Assembly (NCBI GenBank): GCA_020852815.1
Contig: JADZAN010000002.1
Span: forward strand, 62,001-126,000
Origin: Gemmatimonadaceae bacterium
Lineage (GTDB): Bacteria; Gemmatimonadota; Gemmatimonadetes; Gemmatimonadales; Gemmatimonadaceae
Reading direction: 5' to 3'
Length of the DNA: 64,000 bases
Position 1 is the stretch's first letter, and every line of letters starts with the position of its first letter. Positions 1 through 8,490 of this stretch are shown here, in pieces. Made by a program: the position numbers and the translations under genes. The notes beneath the pieces are model-generated. The model had not been told where the DNA came from. It searched no databases and was given only the letters and a program-made list of their open reading frames with translations.

Positions 1-1
1 G

Positions 2-346
2 GAGCTGCCGGCGTACCTCGCGGCGTGGGATGTGGCGATGCTCCCGTTCGCGCGCAACGAGGCCACGCGATTCATCAGCCCGACCAAGACGCCCGAGTAC
101 CTCGCCGCAGGGCGTCACGTGGTCTCCACGCCAATCTGCGACGTGGTGCGCACGTGGGGCGCGCGCGGCATGGTGCGCATCGCCGAGACGCCCGACGCGT
201 TCGTGGACGCGATCGCACGCGCGCTGCGCGACGCCGACCCCAACCGGCTGGCGCGCGTGGATCGCGAGCTGGCGGACGACACGTGGGATCACACATGGCG
301 CAGGATGCAGGATGCCATGGCCAACGCAGCGCTGAGGGTCGCGTGA
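2..346 (+). CDS. Glycosyltransferase family 4, C-terminal fragment
   Basis: This is the 3' end of a gene cut by the window edge; about 114 residues are visible. It keeps the typical GT-B C-terminal donor-site region: a SPTKTPEYLAAGRHVVST-like segment (Ser-Pro-Thr-Lys, then Glu-Tyr-Leu-Ala-Ala-Gly) that in GT4 enzymes binds the nucleotide sugar, followed by the closing amphipathic helices. The TGA stop overlaps the next ATG (TGATG), so translation is coupled to the UDP-galactopyranose mutase gene. The acceptor and donor sugars cannot be told. The neighbour suggests a polysaccharide that contains galactofuranose. Confidence 0.8.
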   Translation, partial: ELPAYLAAWDVAMLPFARNEATRFISPTKTPEYLAAGRHVVSTPICDVVRTWGARGMVRIAETPDAFVDAIARALRDADPNRLARVDRELADDTWDHTWRRMQDAMANAALRVA

Positions 347-1479
347 TGCGTCGCGGGGCGATGTTCGACTACATGATCGTTGGGGCCGGCTTTGCCGGGA
401 GCGTCGTGGCCGAACGCATGGCGCGCTGCTTCGACAAGCGCGTGCTCGTGGTCGAGAAGCGGCAACACATCGGCGGCAATGCCTTCGATCACTACAACGA
501 GCACGGCATCCTGGTTCACAAGTACGGACCGCACATCTTCCACACCAACTCGCGCCAGGTCTTCGACTACCTGTCGCAGTTCACCGAGTGGCGTCCGTAC
601 CAGCATCGGGTGCGCGCCTGCGTCGACGGGCAGCTCGTCCCCATGCCGATCAATCTCGACACGGTCAACCAGTTGTACGGGACAAACTTCACGTCGCAGG
701 AGCTGGAACAATACTTCGCCTCGGTGGCCGAGGTGGTCCCGCGCGTGCTCACGTCGGAAGACGTAATCGTCTCCAAGGTGGGGCGCGCGCTGTACGAGAA
801 GTTCTTCCGTCACTACACGCGGAAGCAGTGGGGGCTCGATCCTTCGGAGCTGGATGCCGCGGTCACGGCGCGCGTCCCCGTGCGCACCAACCGCGACGCC
901 CGGTACTTCACCGACACCTACCAGGTCATGCCGCGGCACGGCTACACGCGGCTGTTCGAGCGCATGCTGGACCATCCCAACATCAGCGTCCTGCTCAACA
1001 CCGACTACCAGGATGTGGAAGGGGTGATGCCCTACAAGGAGATGATCTACACGGGGCCGGTGGACGCGTACTTCGACCACCGGTATGGCCCGCTCCCCTA
1101 CCGGTCGATCGACTTCCGTTTCGAGACGCACGCGGAGCGTCAGGTGCAACCCGTCGCGGTCGTCAACTGGCCCAATGAGCAACCGTGGACGCGCGTTACC
1201 GAGTTCAAGCACCTGACGGGGCAGGTACACGACGCCACGACGCTCGTCTACGAATATCCCACCGACGCCGGCGACCCATGCTACCCGGTGCCGCGTCCGG
1301 ACAACGCCGCGCTGTACGAACGCTATCGTGCGCTCGCCGACGCCACGGCGGGGGTGCACTTCACCGGCCGCCTGGCCACGTATCGCTACTATAATATGGA
1401 CCAGGTGGTGGCCCAGTCGCTGGCGCTGTGCGCACGCATCGGCGGCGTACGCCGAAGCGAGTTGGTGGCGCTCTCATGA
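346..1479 (+). CDS. glf: UDP-galactopyranose mutase
   Basis: It converts UDP-galactopyranose to UDP-galactofuranose with reduced FAD, in the cytoplasm, supplying Galf for cell-surface glycans. The protein is 377 residues, the usual family length. The N-terminus carries the FAD Rossmann motif VGAGFAG followed by VVEKRQHIGGNAFD, both hallmarks of the family. The HKYGPHIFHT segment and the GYTRLFERML and YPYRSIDF-like segments are further family signatures. The start at 346 overlaps the previous stop; an ATG at 361 is the alternative and gives 372 residues. The stop overlaps the next gene's ATG, so three genes are co-translated. Function is secure; the glycan using Galf is not known. Confidence 0.96.
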   Translation: MRRGAMFDYMIVGAGFAGSVVAERMARCFDKRVLVVEKRQHIGGNAFDHYNEHGILVHKYGPHIFHTNSRQVFDYLSQFTEWRPYQHRVRACVDGQLVPMPINLDTVNQLYGTNFTSQELEQYFASVAEVVPRVLTSEDVIVSKVGRALYEKFFRHYTRKQWGLDPSELDAAVTARVPVRTNRDARYFTDTYQVMPRHGYTRLFERMLDHPNISVLLNTDYQDVEGVMPYKEMIYTGPVDAYFDHRYGPLPYRSIDFRFETHAERQVQPVAVVNWPNEQPWTRVTEFKHLTGQVHDATTLVYEYPTDAGDPCYPVPRPDNAALYERYRALADATAGVHFTGRLATYRYYNMDQVVAQSLALCARIGGVRRSELVALS

Positions 1480-3623
1480 CGCGCCCCGCCCTCTGGGGCG
1501 GCATCGAGTGCACGGTCAATCGCGTGGGCGGGGAGTGGTTCGACCAGGTGCGGCGAAGCGGCCACGATGCGCGCGTGAGCGACATCGATCGCTTCGCCGA
1601 CCTGGGAATCTCGGCCATGCGATACCCGATGCTCTGGGAGCGCATGATGGCCGATTCCTCCCGACCGCGCTGGGAGCGCGTCGAGCCGTTCGTCGAGCGC
1701 CTCCTCCAGCGTGGCGTGGCGCCCATTGCCGGTCTCGTGCACCATGGAAGCGGGCCCGCGTGGGCGCCGATCTCCGACGCCGCCTTCGCCGAGCGACTTG
1801 CCGACTACGCGTCCGCTGCAGCCAAGCGCTTTGGCGCGATTCGCGACTGGACGCCGGTGAACGAGCCGCTGACGACGGCGCGCTTCTGCGGGCTGTACGG
1901 GCACTGGTATCCCCATGGGCGCAACGATGCGACCTTCGTGCGCATCCTGCTCAACGAGTGCCGGGCGATCGTCCTTTCCATGCAGGCCATTCGCGCCGCC
2001 ACGCCGGGGGCTCGCCTCATCCAGACTGATGACGCCGGGACCATCACCGCCACGCCAGCGCTGGCCCAGCAGGCTGAGTTCGAGAACCTGCGCCGCGACC
2101 TGGCGCTCGACCTCCTGTGCGGGCGCGTCGATGCAGCGCATCCGCTGGCGAACTACCTCCTCCAGCATGGTGCGCGGGAGCGTGAGCTGTCGTGGTTCCT
2201 CGAGCATCCGACGCCGCCCGACGTGATCGGCATCGACTACTACGCCACGAGCGATCGCTGGCTCGACGACCGCATCTCGCAGTATCCGGCCGATGTACTG
2301 GGCGGGAATGGCAGGACGAGGTACGCCGATGTCGCCGCCACGCGCCACGACACGGAGTGGCGGCCGGGCTTTCGCCGCGCGCTCGACCGTTGGCACGCCA
2401 AGTACCACCGCCCGGTGGCGCTCACCGAGGTGCACCTGGGGTGCACGCGCGAGGAGCAGCTTCGCTGGTTGCACGAGGCGTGGAGCGGGGCCTGCGCCGC
2501 CCGCGAGGCGGGGACGCCGGTCGAGGCGGTCACGCCATGGGCGCTGCTGGGGACGCACGACTGGAACCGCCTGGTGACCAGCGCGGCGGGGCACTACGAA
2601 AGTGGCGCCTTCGACATCCGATCGCCCAAACCACGCGCAACAGCACTCGCCGGCGCCATACGCGAACTCTCCATGCTGGGACACATCTCGCATCCCGTGG
2701 CGGCGCAGAGTGGATGGTGGCAGGGAGCGCGCGCACCCGCGGTGGCGCAGCGCGCCCCCGCCCGCTCGCGATTGCTCATCCTTGGAGCCGGCGGTACGCT
2801 GGGTGCGGCGTTCGTGCGGATGTGCCGTGCGCGAGGGTTGCCGCACCTCGCGCTGACTCGCGAACAGGTGGACGTGGTCGATGCCATGCAGGTGCGCCGG
2901 GCCGTTGCCGCCTGTCGCCCGTGGGGCGTGATCAACGCCACCGGCTACGTGCACGTGGACCAGGCCGAGGTGGAGCGCGAACGTTGCATGGCCGTCAACA
3001 CCGCCGGCACCCGCCACCTGGGAGATGCGTGCCGGCGAACCGGTGCGCGCCTGCTCACCTTCTCCAGCGATCTCGTCTTCGACGGGGCGGTGACCCGCCC
3101 GTACGACGAGGACGACGCGCCCAATCCACTCAACGTCTACGGTGCCAGCAAGTTTGCCGGCGAGCGTGAACTCCGTGAGCTCGGGTCTGACGCGCTGGTG
3201 GTCCGCACCAGCGCCTTCTTCGGCCCGTGGGACTCGGCAAACTACGTCGTGCAGGCCATGCGCGCCTTTACCCTTGGCGCGCCCTTTCTCGCGCCACAGG
3301 CGACCATCTCACCCACCTACGTCCCCGCGCTCGTCGATGCCGCCCTCGACCTCCTCATTGACGGAGAGAGCGGGATCTGGCACCTGTCCAGCCACGAAGC
3401 GGTCACCTGGGGCGAGCTGGCCCGGCGCGTCGCCATGGTCGCGGGCTTCGACGCGGCACTGGTCGAGGAGTGCGAGGGGCGCACGGCCGGCTGGGTCGCC
3501 GCGCGCCCCAGCTACAGCGCGCTCGGCTCGCGGCGCGCCTGGATCATGCCGTCGCTCGAACGGTCACTCGAGTCGTTCATGGATTCCTACCGCCGAGACG
3601 CCGCGCCTACACGCGCACCTTGA
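1476..3623 (+). CDS. GH1-like glycosidase fused to RmlD-like sugar-nucleotide reductase
   Basis: A 715-residue two-domain protein. Residues 1 to about 410 form a family GH1-like TIM barrel with the acid/base motif TPVNEP (E130) and a second glutamate in ALTEVH (E318) at the nucleophile position. Residues 431 to the end form a short-chain dehydrogenase of the RmlD (dTDP-4-dehydrorhamnose reductase) type with the nucleotide motif GAGGTLG (437-443), FSSD and the catalytic YGASK (Y555, K559). The two halves lie in one uninterrupted frame joined by an Ala/Pro/Arg-rich linker. It follows glf with a 4-base ATGA overlap. The reductase half suggests NDP-deoxysugar synthesis. The role of the GH1 half, which has no signal peptide, is unclear: it may be a cytoplasmic glycosidase or a retired catalytic scaffold. 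Confidence 0.88.
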   Translation: MTRPALWGGIECTVNRVGGEWFDQVRRSGHDARVSDIDRFADLGISAMRYPMLWERMMADSSRPRWERVEPFVERLLQRGVAPIAGLVHHGSGPAWAPISDAAFAERLADYASAAAKRFGAIRDWTPVNEPLTTARFCGLYGHWYPHGRNDATFVRILLNECRAIVLSMQAIRAATPGARLIQTDDAGTITATPALAQQAEFENLRRDLALDLLCGRVDAAHPLANYLLQHGARERELSWFLEHPTPPDVIGIDYYATSDRWLDDRISQYPADVLGGNGRTRYADVAATRHDTEWRPGFRRALDRWHAKYHRPVALTEVHLGCTREEQLRWLHEAWSGACAAREAGTPVEAVTPWALLGTHDWNRLVTSAAGHYESGAFDIRSPKPRATALAGAIRELSMLGHISHPVAAQSGWWQGARAPAVAQRAPARSRLLILGAGGTLGAAFVRMCRARGLPHLALTREQVDVVDAMQVRRAVAACRPWGVINATGYVHVDQAEVERERCMAVNTAGTRHLGDACRRTGARLLTFSSDLVFDGAVTRPYDEDDAPNPLNVYGASKFAGERELRELGSDALVVRTSAFFGPWDSANYVVQAMRAFTLGAPFLAPQATISPTYVPALVDAALDLLIDGESGIWHLSSHEAVTWGELARRVAMVAGFDAALVEECEGRTAGWVAARPSYSALGSRRAWIMPSLERSLESFMDSYRRDAAPTRAP

Positions 3624-4983
3624 GTCGCGCGTCACCGCTGGTGATCTCGAACAGTTCCCCGTGCGGGACCATCGTGAGCTGGCCAAACTCCCGCAGCAGT
3701 GCACGATAGGCAAGGGCCACCGCGCGAGGTTGCCGGTCCATGGTGAACAACCCGCACTCGTTCACCTTGCCGCGCTTCTCGGAGAGCGCGATGTCCCAGT
3801 CCACCTGGTCAATGAGGGAGTACCAGGTGAAGCCCAGGACCGGGACGCCTTCGCCACGCATGGCGAGAATGTTCGCCCACTGCTTCCACAGCCAGTTGGG
3901 CGCCAGGTGTGCATCGAGGAGGTTGGTCTCGGTGTGCATCAGCGGGCGATGGTAGCGCTGATGGTAGACCTTGGCCATCTGGTACCACCCAAAGACGTCC
4001 TCGGCAAAGAGCATTGTCCCGTCGGGAAGGAGCATGCGCTCGTTGCGTCCGTAGTAGTCGATGCCGAGTACCTGGAAGCCCGGCGACTCGCCCGCCATGA
4101 ACCATGCGTACTCGTCCCGCGACATCCCGTTGTCCAGCAGGTAGCACAGCACCTCGGCGTCGGGCGCGTGCCCGTACAGGAGGTCCAACGCGAGAAAGCC
4201 GAGCTTGTTGCGCAGCGTGAGCTCGTCGGAAGGGATGGCGCGCAGGTCATGCGTGTGCTCGGCGCTCTCGCTCTGGACAATGACGCAGTTGCGACGCACG
4301 CCGAGCAGCCGGTGGCTGGCGAGAATGCTCGCCGCCGCGAGATGCTTCATCGCCGTCACGAAGCCCTGGTCCGTGCGCAACTGCTCGTTCCAGATCCCAT
4401 CGAAGGCACTCAGTCGAGCCGTGACGTACATCTCGTTGACGGGTGTGAAGAAGCGTACCCATGGGTAACGTCGTGCGACCGTCTCGGCGTAGTCGGCGAA
4501 GTGCATGGGGAGTTCCGGATTCTGGTAGTTGCCGAGCCAGTCCGGCACGCCGAAGTGCATGAGGTCGAGGATCGGCGTTAGGCCGAGCCGCTCGATCTCC
4601 GCCATGGCCTCATCGCAGAAGTCCCAATCGTACTGCGAGGGGGCGCGGTGCACGCGGTAGTAGGGAAGGCCGTACCTGATGTACCGCAGCCCCAGCTCGG
4701 CCACCAGCGCCAGGTCCTCGCGCCAGTGTCGGTAGTGTCCGCATTCCTCGAGCTGGTCACGTCGAATGCTCCCGGCACCGATGGTCGGGTAGGAGCACTC
4801 GATGCCAGTCGCGAACATGAAGTTGCGATTGGTGTCGATCGGGAGCCCTCGTCCGTCGGCGCCCGGTGCGCCAGAGTGCGAGGTGCCTTCGGCGTAGCGA
4901 TCGCTGCCGTAGCGCTCCCTGAGGACTTGCAGGAAACCGTTTGTCACGCCATACGCCCCGCGTGCGAGCATTCTGGAATGCAT
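3607..4983 (-). CDS. GH1-like glycosidase (paralogue of the GH1 half of the fusion gene)
   Basis: A 458-residue protein with the GH1 TIM-barrel layout. The acid/base region reads FTPVNEMY (E184) and the nucleophile region HTETN (E352). The canonical NEP is changed to NEM, so substrate or activity may differ. It shares with its neighbour the ordered signature of a 'YLL...GIDYY...ER' stretch in mid-protein, which marks the two as paralogues. It runs convergently with the fusion gene and their 3' ends overlap by 17 bases. There is no signal peptide and no clear ribosome-binding site before ATG 4983. The position beside glf and the sugar reductase suggests a role in surface-glycan or nucleotide-sugar metabolism rather than scavenging. 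Confidence 0.85.
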   Translation of the reverse strand: MHSRMLARGAYGVTNGFLQVLRERYGSDRYAEGTSHSGAPGADGRGLPIDTNRNFMFATGIECSYPTIGAGSIRRDQLEECGHYRHWREDLALVAELGLRYIRYGLPYYRVHRAPSQYDWDFCDEAMAEIERLGLTPILDLMHFGVPDWLGNYQNPELPMHFADYAETVARRYPWVRFFTPVNEMYVTARLSAFDGIWNEQLRTDQGFVTAMKHLAAASILASHRLLGVRRNCVIVQSESAEHTHDLRAIPSDELTLRNKLGFLALDLLYGHAPDAEVLCYLLDNGMSRDEYAWFMAGESPGFQVLGIDYYGRNERMLLPDGTMLFAEDVFGWYQMAKVYHQRYHRPLMHTETNLLDAHLAPNWLWKQWANILAMRGEGVPVLGFTWYSLIDQVDWDIALSEKRGKVNECGLFTMDRQPRAVALAYRALLREFGQLTMVPHGELFEITSGDARLKVRV

Positions 4984-5104
4984 CGTACGCGGGAGCGCAC
5001 CGGGCGCGCGTCGCCCATAGGGAGTGGATCGACGTCGCTCCGTCGGTGGATGCGCCGCGGCGTGCGCGGCATCATCCTGAATGTTCTCACGACGAGACGG
5101 TAAG

Positions 5105-5132
5105 GCCGTCGCACACTGCGGTGCGAGATGGC
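5105..5132. terminator. Hairpin downstream of the CsbD-like gene
   Basis: TCGCAC at 5109-5114 pairs with GTGCGA at 5121-5126 around a six-base loop, with further pairing of the flanking GCC (5105-5107) and GGC (5130-5132). It lies just past the stop of the minus-strand CsbD-like gene. There is no clear U-run, so termination is only a guess. Confidence 0.35.
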
Positions 5133-5156
5133 GCTCTCATGCGCGCGAGGCGGGCT

Positions 5157-5387
5157 TCAGGCGCGCCGGTCGCTTGGCGATGACGTCGCCTCCCAGCGGG
5201 ATTCGAAGTCGCGGATTGCCCGCTCGGCTTCGTCGCGGGTGTGGTTGTATCGCTTCTGCAGCAGTCCGGCAAGCTGTTCGCGGCGCCCATCGATGACGTC
5301 GACCTCATCGTCGGTGAGCCTTCCCCATTGTTCGCGGATTTTCCCCTTGAGCTGCAGCCAGTGGGCCCTGAAGTCGCCGTCATTCAT
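5157..5387 (-). CDS. CsbD-like small stress protein
   Basis: A 76-residue soluble protein of the CsbD/YjbJ type: WLQLKGKIREQWGRLTDDE near the N-terminus is the core CsbD signature (K-G-K-I-x-E-x-W-G-x-L-T-D-D). CsbD-like proteins are general-stress proteins of unknown biochemical function. The start ATG at 5387 is preceded by a strong ribosome-binding site (GGAGG, on the minus strand 5 bases upstream). That site is predicted to be buried in a hairpin in the leader (see the entry at 5388-5443), which suggests translational control. The C-terminus ends in a short Ser/Arg tail. Confidence 0.88.
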   Translation of the reverse strand: MNDGDFRAHWLQLKGKIREQWGRLTDDEVDVIDGRREQLAGLLQKRYNHTRDEAERAIRDFESRWEATSSPSDRRA

Positions 5388-5443
5388 GATCGTCCTCCAG
5401 TCTCGGGTGGGCGACGCGCGTGGCGAAGCTGATGACTGGAGAA
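5388..5443 (-). promoter_or_regulatory. 5' leader hairpin covering the ribosome-binding site of the CsbD-like gene
   Basis: Read on the minus strand, CTCCAGTC (5441 to 5434) is followed after about 31 bases by GACTGGAG (5402 to 5395), which is its exact complement. The stem extends to ten pairs with one G-U. The second arm contains the whole Shine-Dalgarno sequence GGAGGA, five bases before ATG 5387. Folding would therefore block ribosome entry. The arrangement resembles an RNA thermometer or an accessory-factor-controlled leader; which one is inference. Confidence 0.5.
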
Positions 5444-5490
5444 CAGTGCTGCACTGCGCGCCACGCCGCAGTTGCCCCGGTGGACGATTT

Positions 5491-6183
5491 TCAAGTGCCG
5501 CGCGAGGACGAGCGTGGGGCGTCGCGCATCGGAACGGCAACGACAAACGCCTGCGTGCCGCCTGCTCCGGCGGCGTCATTTGTCGGACGTACGCGCGCGA
5601 GGCCGGCGTCAGTGAAGGTGCGTTCGGCGAACGCAACCCACGGCGAGCTGTCGGGTGGGAGCGCGACCGCTGCGCCCTCCGCCGTGACGAGCCGGAGGGA
5701 GATGCGCAGTTGAGTTGGATGCTCCGGCGTGGGCCACTCGGCGTCGATCGTGACATGCGACGGGCGCGCAACGTCCGATTCGCGCACAGCGTGCAGGAGC
5801 GAGAGGAAGCCGAAGGTGATGGCCTCGGCGTGCGGCGCCGTTACCGCGACGTCGCTCGCGCGGCACTCCAGCGCGAAGCCGCTGCCGAGCGCTGCGCGCC
5901 CAAAGCGAGAGAGCAGGGCGAAGACCGTGGGGAGTGCGCCAACGCGCTCCGGCGCGGCGAACTCTGCGTCGTGCACGCCACGAACCGCGCGCAACTGCTG
6001 CCCAAGCGAACGCAGCTCCCTGGCAATCGCTGCCAGCGGGGCGCCCTGCTCCATTGGGAAAAGCTCACTGCGCAGCGCGAGTGCACTCGACAGTCCGCCC
6101 AGGTCGTGCGCGGCCGCTCCCAGCACGTTCCGCAGGAGCGTGGACTCGCAGTGGTTGGGATCGTGCTTCATCGACGGACTCAT
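5491..6183 (-). CDS. Degenerate histidine kinase or histidine-phosphotransfer-like protein
   Basis: About 230 residues from ATG 6183 (ATG 6171 is an in-frame alternative). The first third is an all-helical dimerisation-like hairpin with the sequence AAHDLGG, in which the histidine followed by Asp-Leu resembles the phospho-acceptor H-box of kinases or of ChpT-like phosphotransferases. The rest resembles a HATPase fold in length but lacks recognisable N, G1 and G2 boxes. It is divergently arranged with the NarL-type response regulator at 6366, so it may act on that protein. I infer a phosphotransfer role; an inactive kinase paralogue is equally possible. Ends in a short basic, Ser-rich tail. 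Confidence 0.55.
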   Translation of the reverse strand: MSPSMKHDPNHCESTLLRNVLGAAAHDLGGLSSALALRSELFPMEQGAPLAAIARELRSLGQQLRAVRGVHDAEFAAPERVGALPTVFALLSRFGRAALGSGFALECRASDVAVTAPHAEAITFGFLSLLHAVRESDVARPSHVTIDAEWPTPEHPTQLRISLRLVTAEGAAVALPPDSSPWVAFAERTFTDAGLARVRPTNDAAGAGGTQAFVVAVPMRDAPRSSSRGT

Positions 6184-6224
6184 CGGGCGCGCGCGTCGCG
6201 TGACGAATGGGTGACGCCAAGCTA

Positions 6225-6248
6225 CTGTTGCGTACGCGTTGCCAACAG
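6225..6248. promoter_or_regulatory. Inverted repeat in the divergent promoter region before the NarL-type regulator
   Basis: CTGTTG (6225-6230) and CAACAG (6243-6248) form a perfect six-base inverted repeat with a 12-base centre in the 182-base gap between the divergent kinase-like gene and the response regulator. A dyad of this size could be an operator for the LuxR-type regulator next door. Evidence is position and symmetry only. Confidence 0.25.
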
Positions 6249-6365
6249 CAATATGTGCGTGGTGCGATGCCGTGCTGTCGATCACGGCAGCAGGCAGGAG
6301 GATGGTGACATGGTCTGCCGTTCGTTGGACCGAACCCGAGAGCCAGGTCAATACGAGGTGCGCCC

Positions 6366-6992
6366 ATGACCGATACCGAGATTCGTGTGCTGTTGGTGGA
6401 CGACCACACCGTGATGCGTGAGGGGCTCGCGGCGGTGCTGTCGGCACGAGGGCTCACCATCGTTGGCCAGGCCGGCGATGGCGCCACGGCGCTGGCGCTC
6501 TTTGATGAAGTGCGTCCCGACGTGTCGGTCGTCGACCTGCGCATGTCCCCCATGGATGGCGCGCAGCTCACGCAGGCCATGCGTGAGCGTGATCCGAACG
6601 CACGCGTGATCCTCCTCACGACGTACGACACCGACGAGGAGGTCTTTCGTGGGCTGCGCGCCGGTGCGGCGTCGTACCTGCTCAAGCACGTGGACGCGTC
6701 GACACTGGTGGAGACCATTCGCATCGTCCAGAGCGGGCGCCGCTCCATCGCCCCCGCCATTGCCGCGAAGCTCGCCGAGCATGTGGCGTCGGACGCACTC
6801 ACGCCGCGACAGGCCGAGGTGCTGCGTTGCCTGGCCGAGGGGAAGTCGAACCTCGAGATCGGGAACACGCTGTTCATCAGCGGTGGCACCGTGAAGGCGC
6901 ATGTGAAGGCGATCCTGGAGAAGCTCGATGCGCGCGATCGCACGCAGGCCATCGCGATCGCGATGAAACGCGGGCTCGTGCGCTCGAGCTAG
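6366..6992 (+). CDS. NarL/FixJ-type response regulator
   Basis: A 208-residue transcriptional regulator. Residues 1-120 are a receiver domain with acidic pocket D12-D13, phospho-acceptor D57 (VVDLRM), the conserved Thr in LLTTYD and Lys in YLLKH. Residues 143-205 form a LuxR-type helix-turn-helix, beginning LTPRQAEVLRCLAEG and ending GTVKAHVKAILEKL. A GAGGTG ribosome-binding site lies 6-11 bases before ATG 6366. No full histidine kinase is directly coupled; the divergent kinase-like gene and the two kinases within 5 kb are candidate partners. Confidence 0.93.
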   Translation: MTDTEIRVLLVDDHTVMREGLAAVLSARGLTIVGQAGDGATALALFDEVRPDVSVVDLRMSPMDGAQLTQAMRERDPNARVILLTTYDTDEEVFRGLRAGAASYLLKHVDASTLVETIRIVQSGRRSIAPAIAAKLAEHVASDALTPRQAEVLRCLAEGKSNLEIGNTLFISGGTVKAHVKAILEKLDARDRTQAIAIAMKRGLVRSS

Positions 6993-7230
6993 CTGGACGC
7001 GGGCGATGCGCGTGTGATCGGCGACACGCCGGGGCTGGGTGTGCCGTCTGGCCGCGAGGGATAGGGCCCACTCGTCCCTCGCGACAGCAGATCCCTACCG
7101 ATCCGGAGCGAGATGGAGACGCACCCCGCGGCGAATGGCGGCCGGAGGCGGACGCTGGCAGGTTGAGCGACACACGACGGGGCATCGCCTCGCCGTCCCC
7201 ACCACTCCTGCCCACACAGGGACTGCTGCC

Positions 7231-7977
7231 ATGATTCCATCAACCCGTGCACCACTGGCACTCGTGAGCGTGCTGCTTCTCGCGGCCTGCGGTCGCGACA
7301 TGCAGACGGAGAAGGAGGTCACCACCAGGACCTCCGCCGGCGACGCTGCCACATCCATTTCCGGCGACTCGGCCGACACGCGCAACCAGGCACTGGTGCG
7401 CGTCGTGAACGCCGTGCCGAACGTCATCGGCCTCACCGTGCGTTCCGACGAGGCGCACACGCTCCCCTCGGTCGACTACAAGCGTGTCTCGTCGTACCAA
7501 CCCATCGACCGCAACTGGGCCACGTTCCAGGTGTCCGGTTCGCCCAACGGTGCCTACGCGCCGATCGACGTCAATCGTGAGATGCTGACCGACGGGCATC
7601 GGTACACCATGGTCGTCATGCGCGAGTCCGAAGGTGGCGGCTTCTCGACGCGCATCTTCCGCGACGATATCGCCTCGGACTCGACGTCGGCCCACGTGCG
7701 GGTAATCCACGCCGCCAAGGGCGCGGGCGAGCTCGACATCGTGGCCCCAGGCGGCGAGACCATCTTCGACGACGTGGACTACACGTCCGAAGCCGGCTTC
7801 AAGTCGATGGCGCCATGGAAGGGGGCGCTGCAGGTGCGCGACGGCGACGGCAAGAGCACTCTGCTCACGCTTCCTTCGCTCGACCTCATGGCCGGCGGCT
7901 CGTACACGATCGTGATCACCCGTGATGCCGGCGGGAAGCTGGCTTCCTTCTGGTTCGAGGATCGCCAGCAGGCGTAG
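7231..7977 (+). CDS. DUF4397 lipoprotein
   Basis: A 248-residue lipoprotein. The N-terminus is a type II signal peptide with lipobox LLAAC (Cys20). A low-complexity Thr/Ser/Asp spacer follows, then two repeats of a beta-rich unit opening VRVVNAVPN and VRVIHAAKG, the mark of DUF4397, a family of extracytoplasmic Ig-like or beta-sandwich domains. It stands alone between a response regulator and a convergent two-component pair. The start at 7231 is set by the signal peptide. Function unknown; probably anchored to the outer membrane. Confidence 0.85.
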   Translation: MIPSTRAPLALVSVLLLAACGRDMQTEKEVTTRTSAGDAATSISGDSADTRNQALVRVVNAVPNVIGLTVRSDEAHTLPSVDYKRVSSYQPIDRNWATFQVSGSPNGAYAPIDVNREMLTDGHRYTMVVMRESEGGGFSTRIFRDDIASDSTSAHVRVIHAAKGAGELDIVAPGGETIFDDVDYTSEAGFKSMAPWKGALQVRDGDGKSTLLTLPSLDLMAGGSYTIVITRDAGGKLASFWFEDRQQA

Positions 7978-7989
7978 GCAAAACGCGCG

Positions 7990-8028
7990 GACGGCGCACA
8001 CGGGACATTGGTCGCGTGTGTCGCCGTC
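7990..8028. terminator. Bidirectional terminator-like hairpin between convergent genes
   Basis: GACGGCGCACACG (7990-8002) pairs with CGTGTG plus CGCCGTC (8015-8028), interrupted by a single bulged T. On the minus strand the hairpin is followed by CGCG and a TTTT run, so it looks like a terminator for the minus-strand receiver gene that ends at 8052. It also lies just after the DUF4397 gene. Confidence 0.55.
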
Positions 8029-8051
8029 GGCGGCGCGTGGTGAGGGGCCGA

Positions 8052-8486
8052 TCAGTCGTCGAGCTCGATCACGGCTTCGCCCCCGCGCACCCGATGCAGT
8101 GCGCCGATTAGTCGATCGGACGTGACCCCCTTCGAGATGAAGCCCCACGCCCCCCGGCTCATGTATCGGGAGATGAGCGCACCCTGCGGGTATCCGGTGA
8201 GCACCACGACGCGGCTGTCCGACTCCAGCGCCACGATGCGCTCGAGGAGGACCAACGCGTCTATGCCACCGGGGAGGTCCACATCCAGGAGCACGATCGC
8301 CGGCCGGTGGGCCGCCACGAGTGTCACCGCGTCGGCAAGGTCCTCCACCCGAATCAACTGGTCAAACCCCGGCTCCAGCGCCAACCGTCGCTCGAGCGCG
8401 TCCACCAGGAGCACGTTGTCGTCGATGCAGAGGACGCTGAAGCGGTCCAGGGGGAGCGAGTCGTTAGGCGGCGCCGCGTGGGGCAT
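8052..8486 (-). CDS. Single-domain response regulator
   Basis: A 144-residue receiver with no output domain. The acidic pair is in CIDDN (D22-D23), the phospho-acceptor is D68 in LLDVDLPGG, the Thr is in VVLTGYP and the Lys in FISKG. It begins 4 bases after the stop of the kinase at 8491-9609, so the two form an operon and presumably a phosphorelay pair. Without an effector domain it probably acts by protein contact or as a phosphate sink. The Pro-Asn codons at its N-terminus are part of a GTTAGGC heptamer copy (8463-8469). Confidence 0.88.
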   Translation of the reverse strand: MPHAAPPNDSLPLDRFSVLCIDDNVLLVDALERRLALEPGFDQLIRVEDLADAVTLVAAHRPAIVLLDVDLPGGIDALVLLERIVALESDSRVVVLTGYPQGALISRYMSRGAWGFISKGVTSDRLIGALHRVRGGEAVIELDD

Positions 8487-8490
8487 GGCG

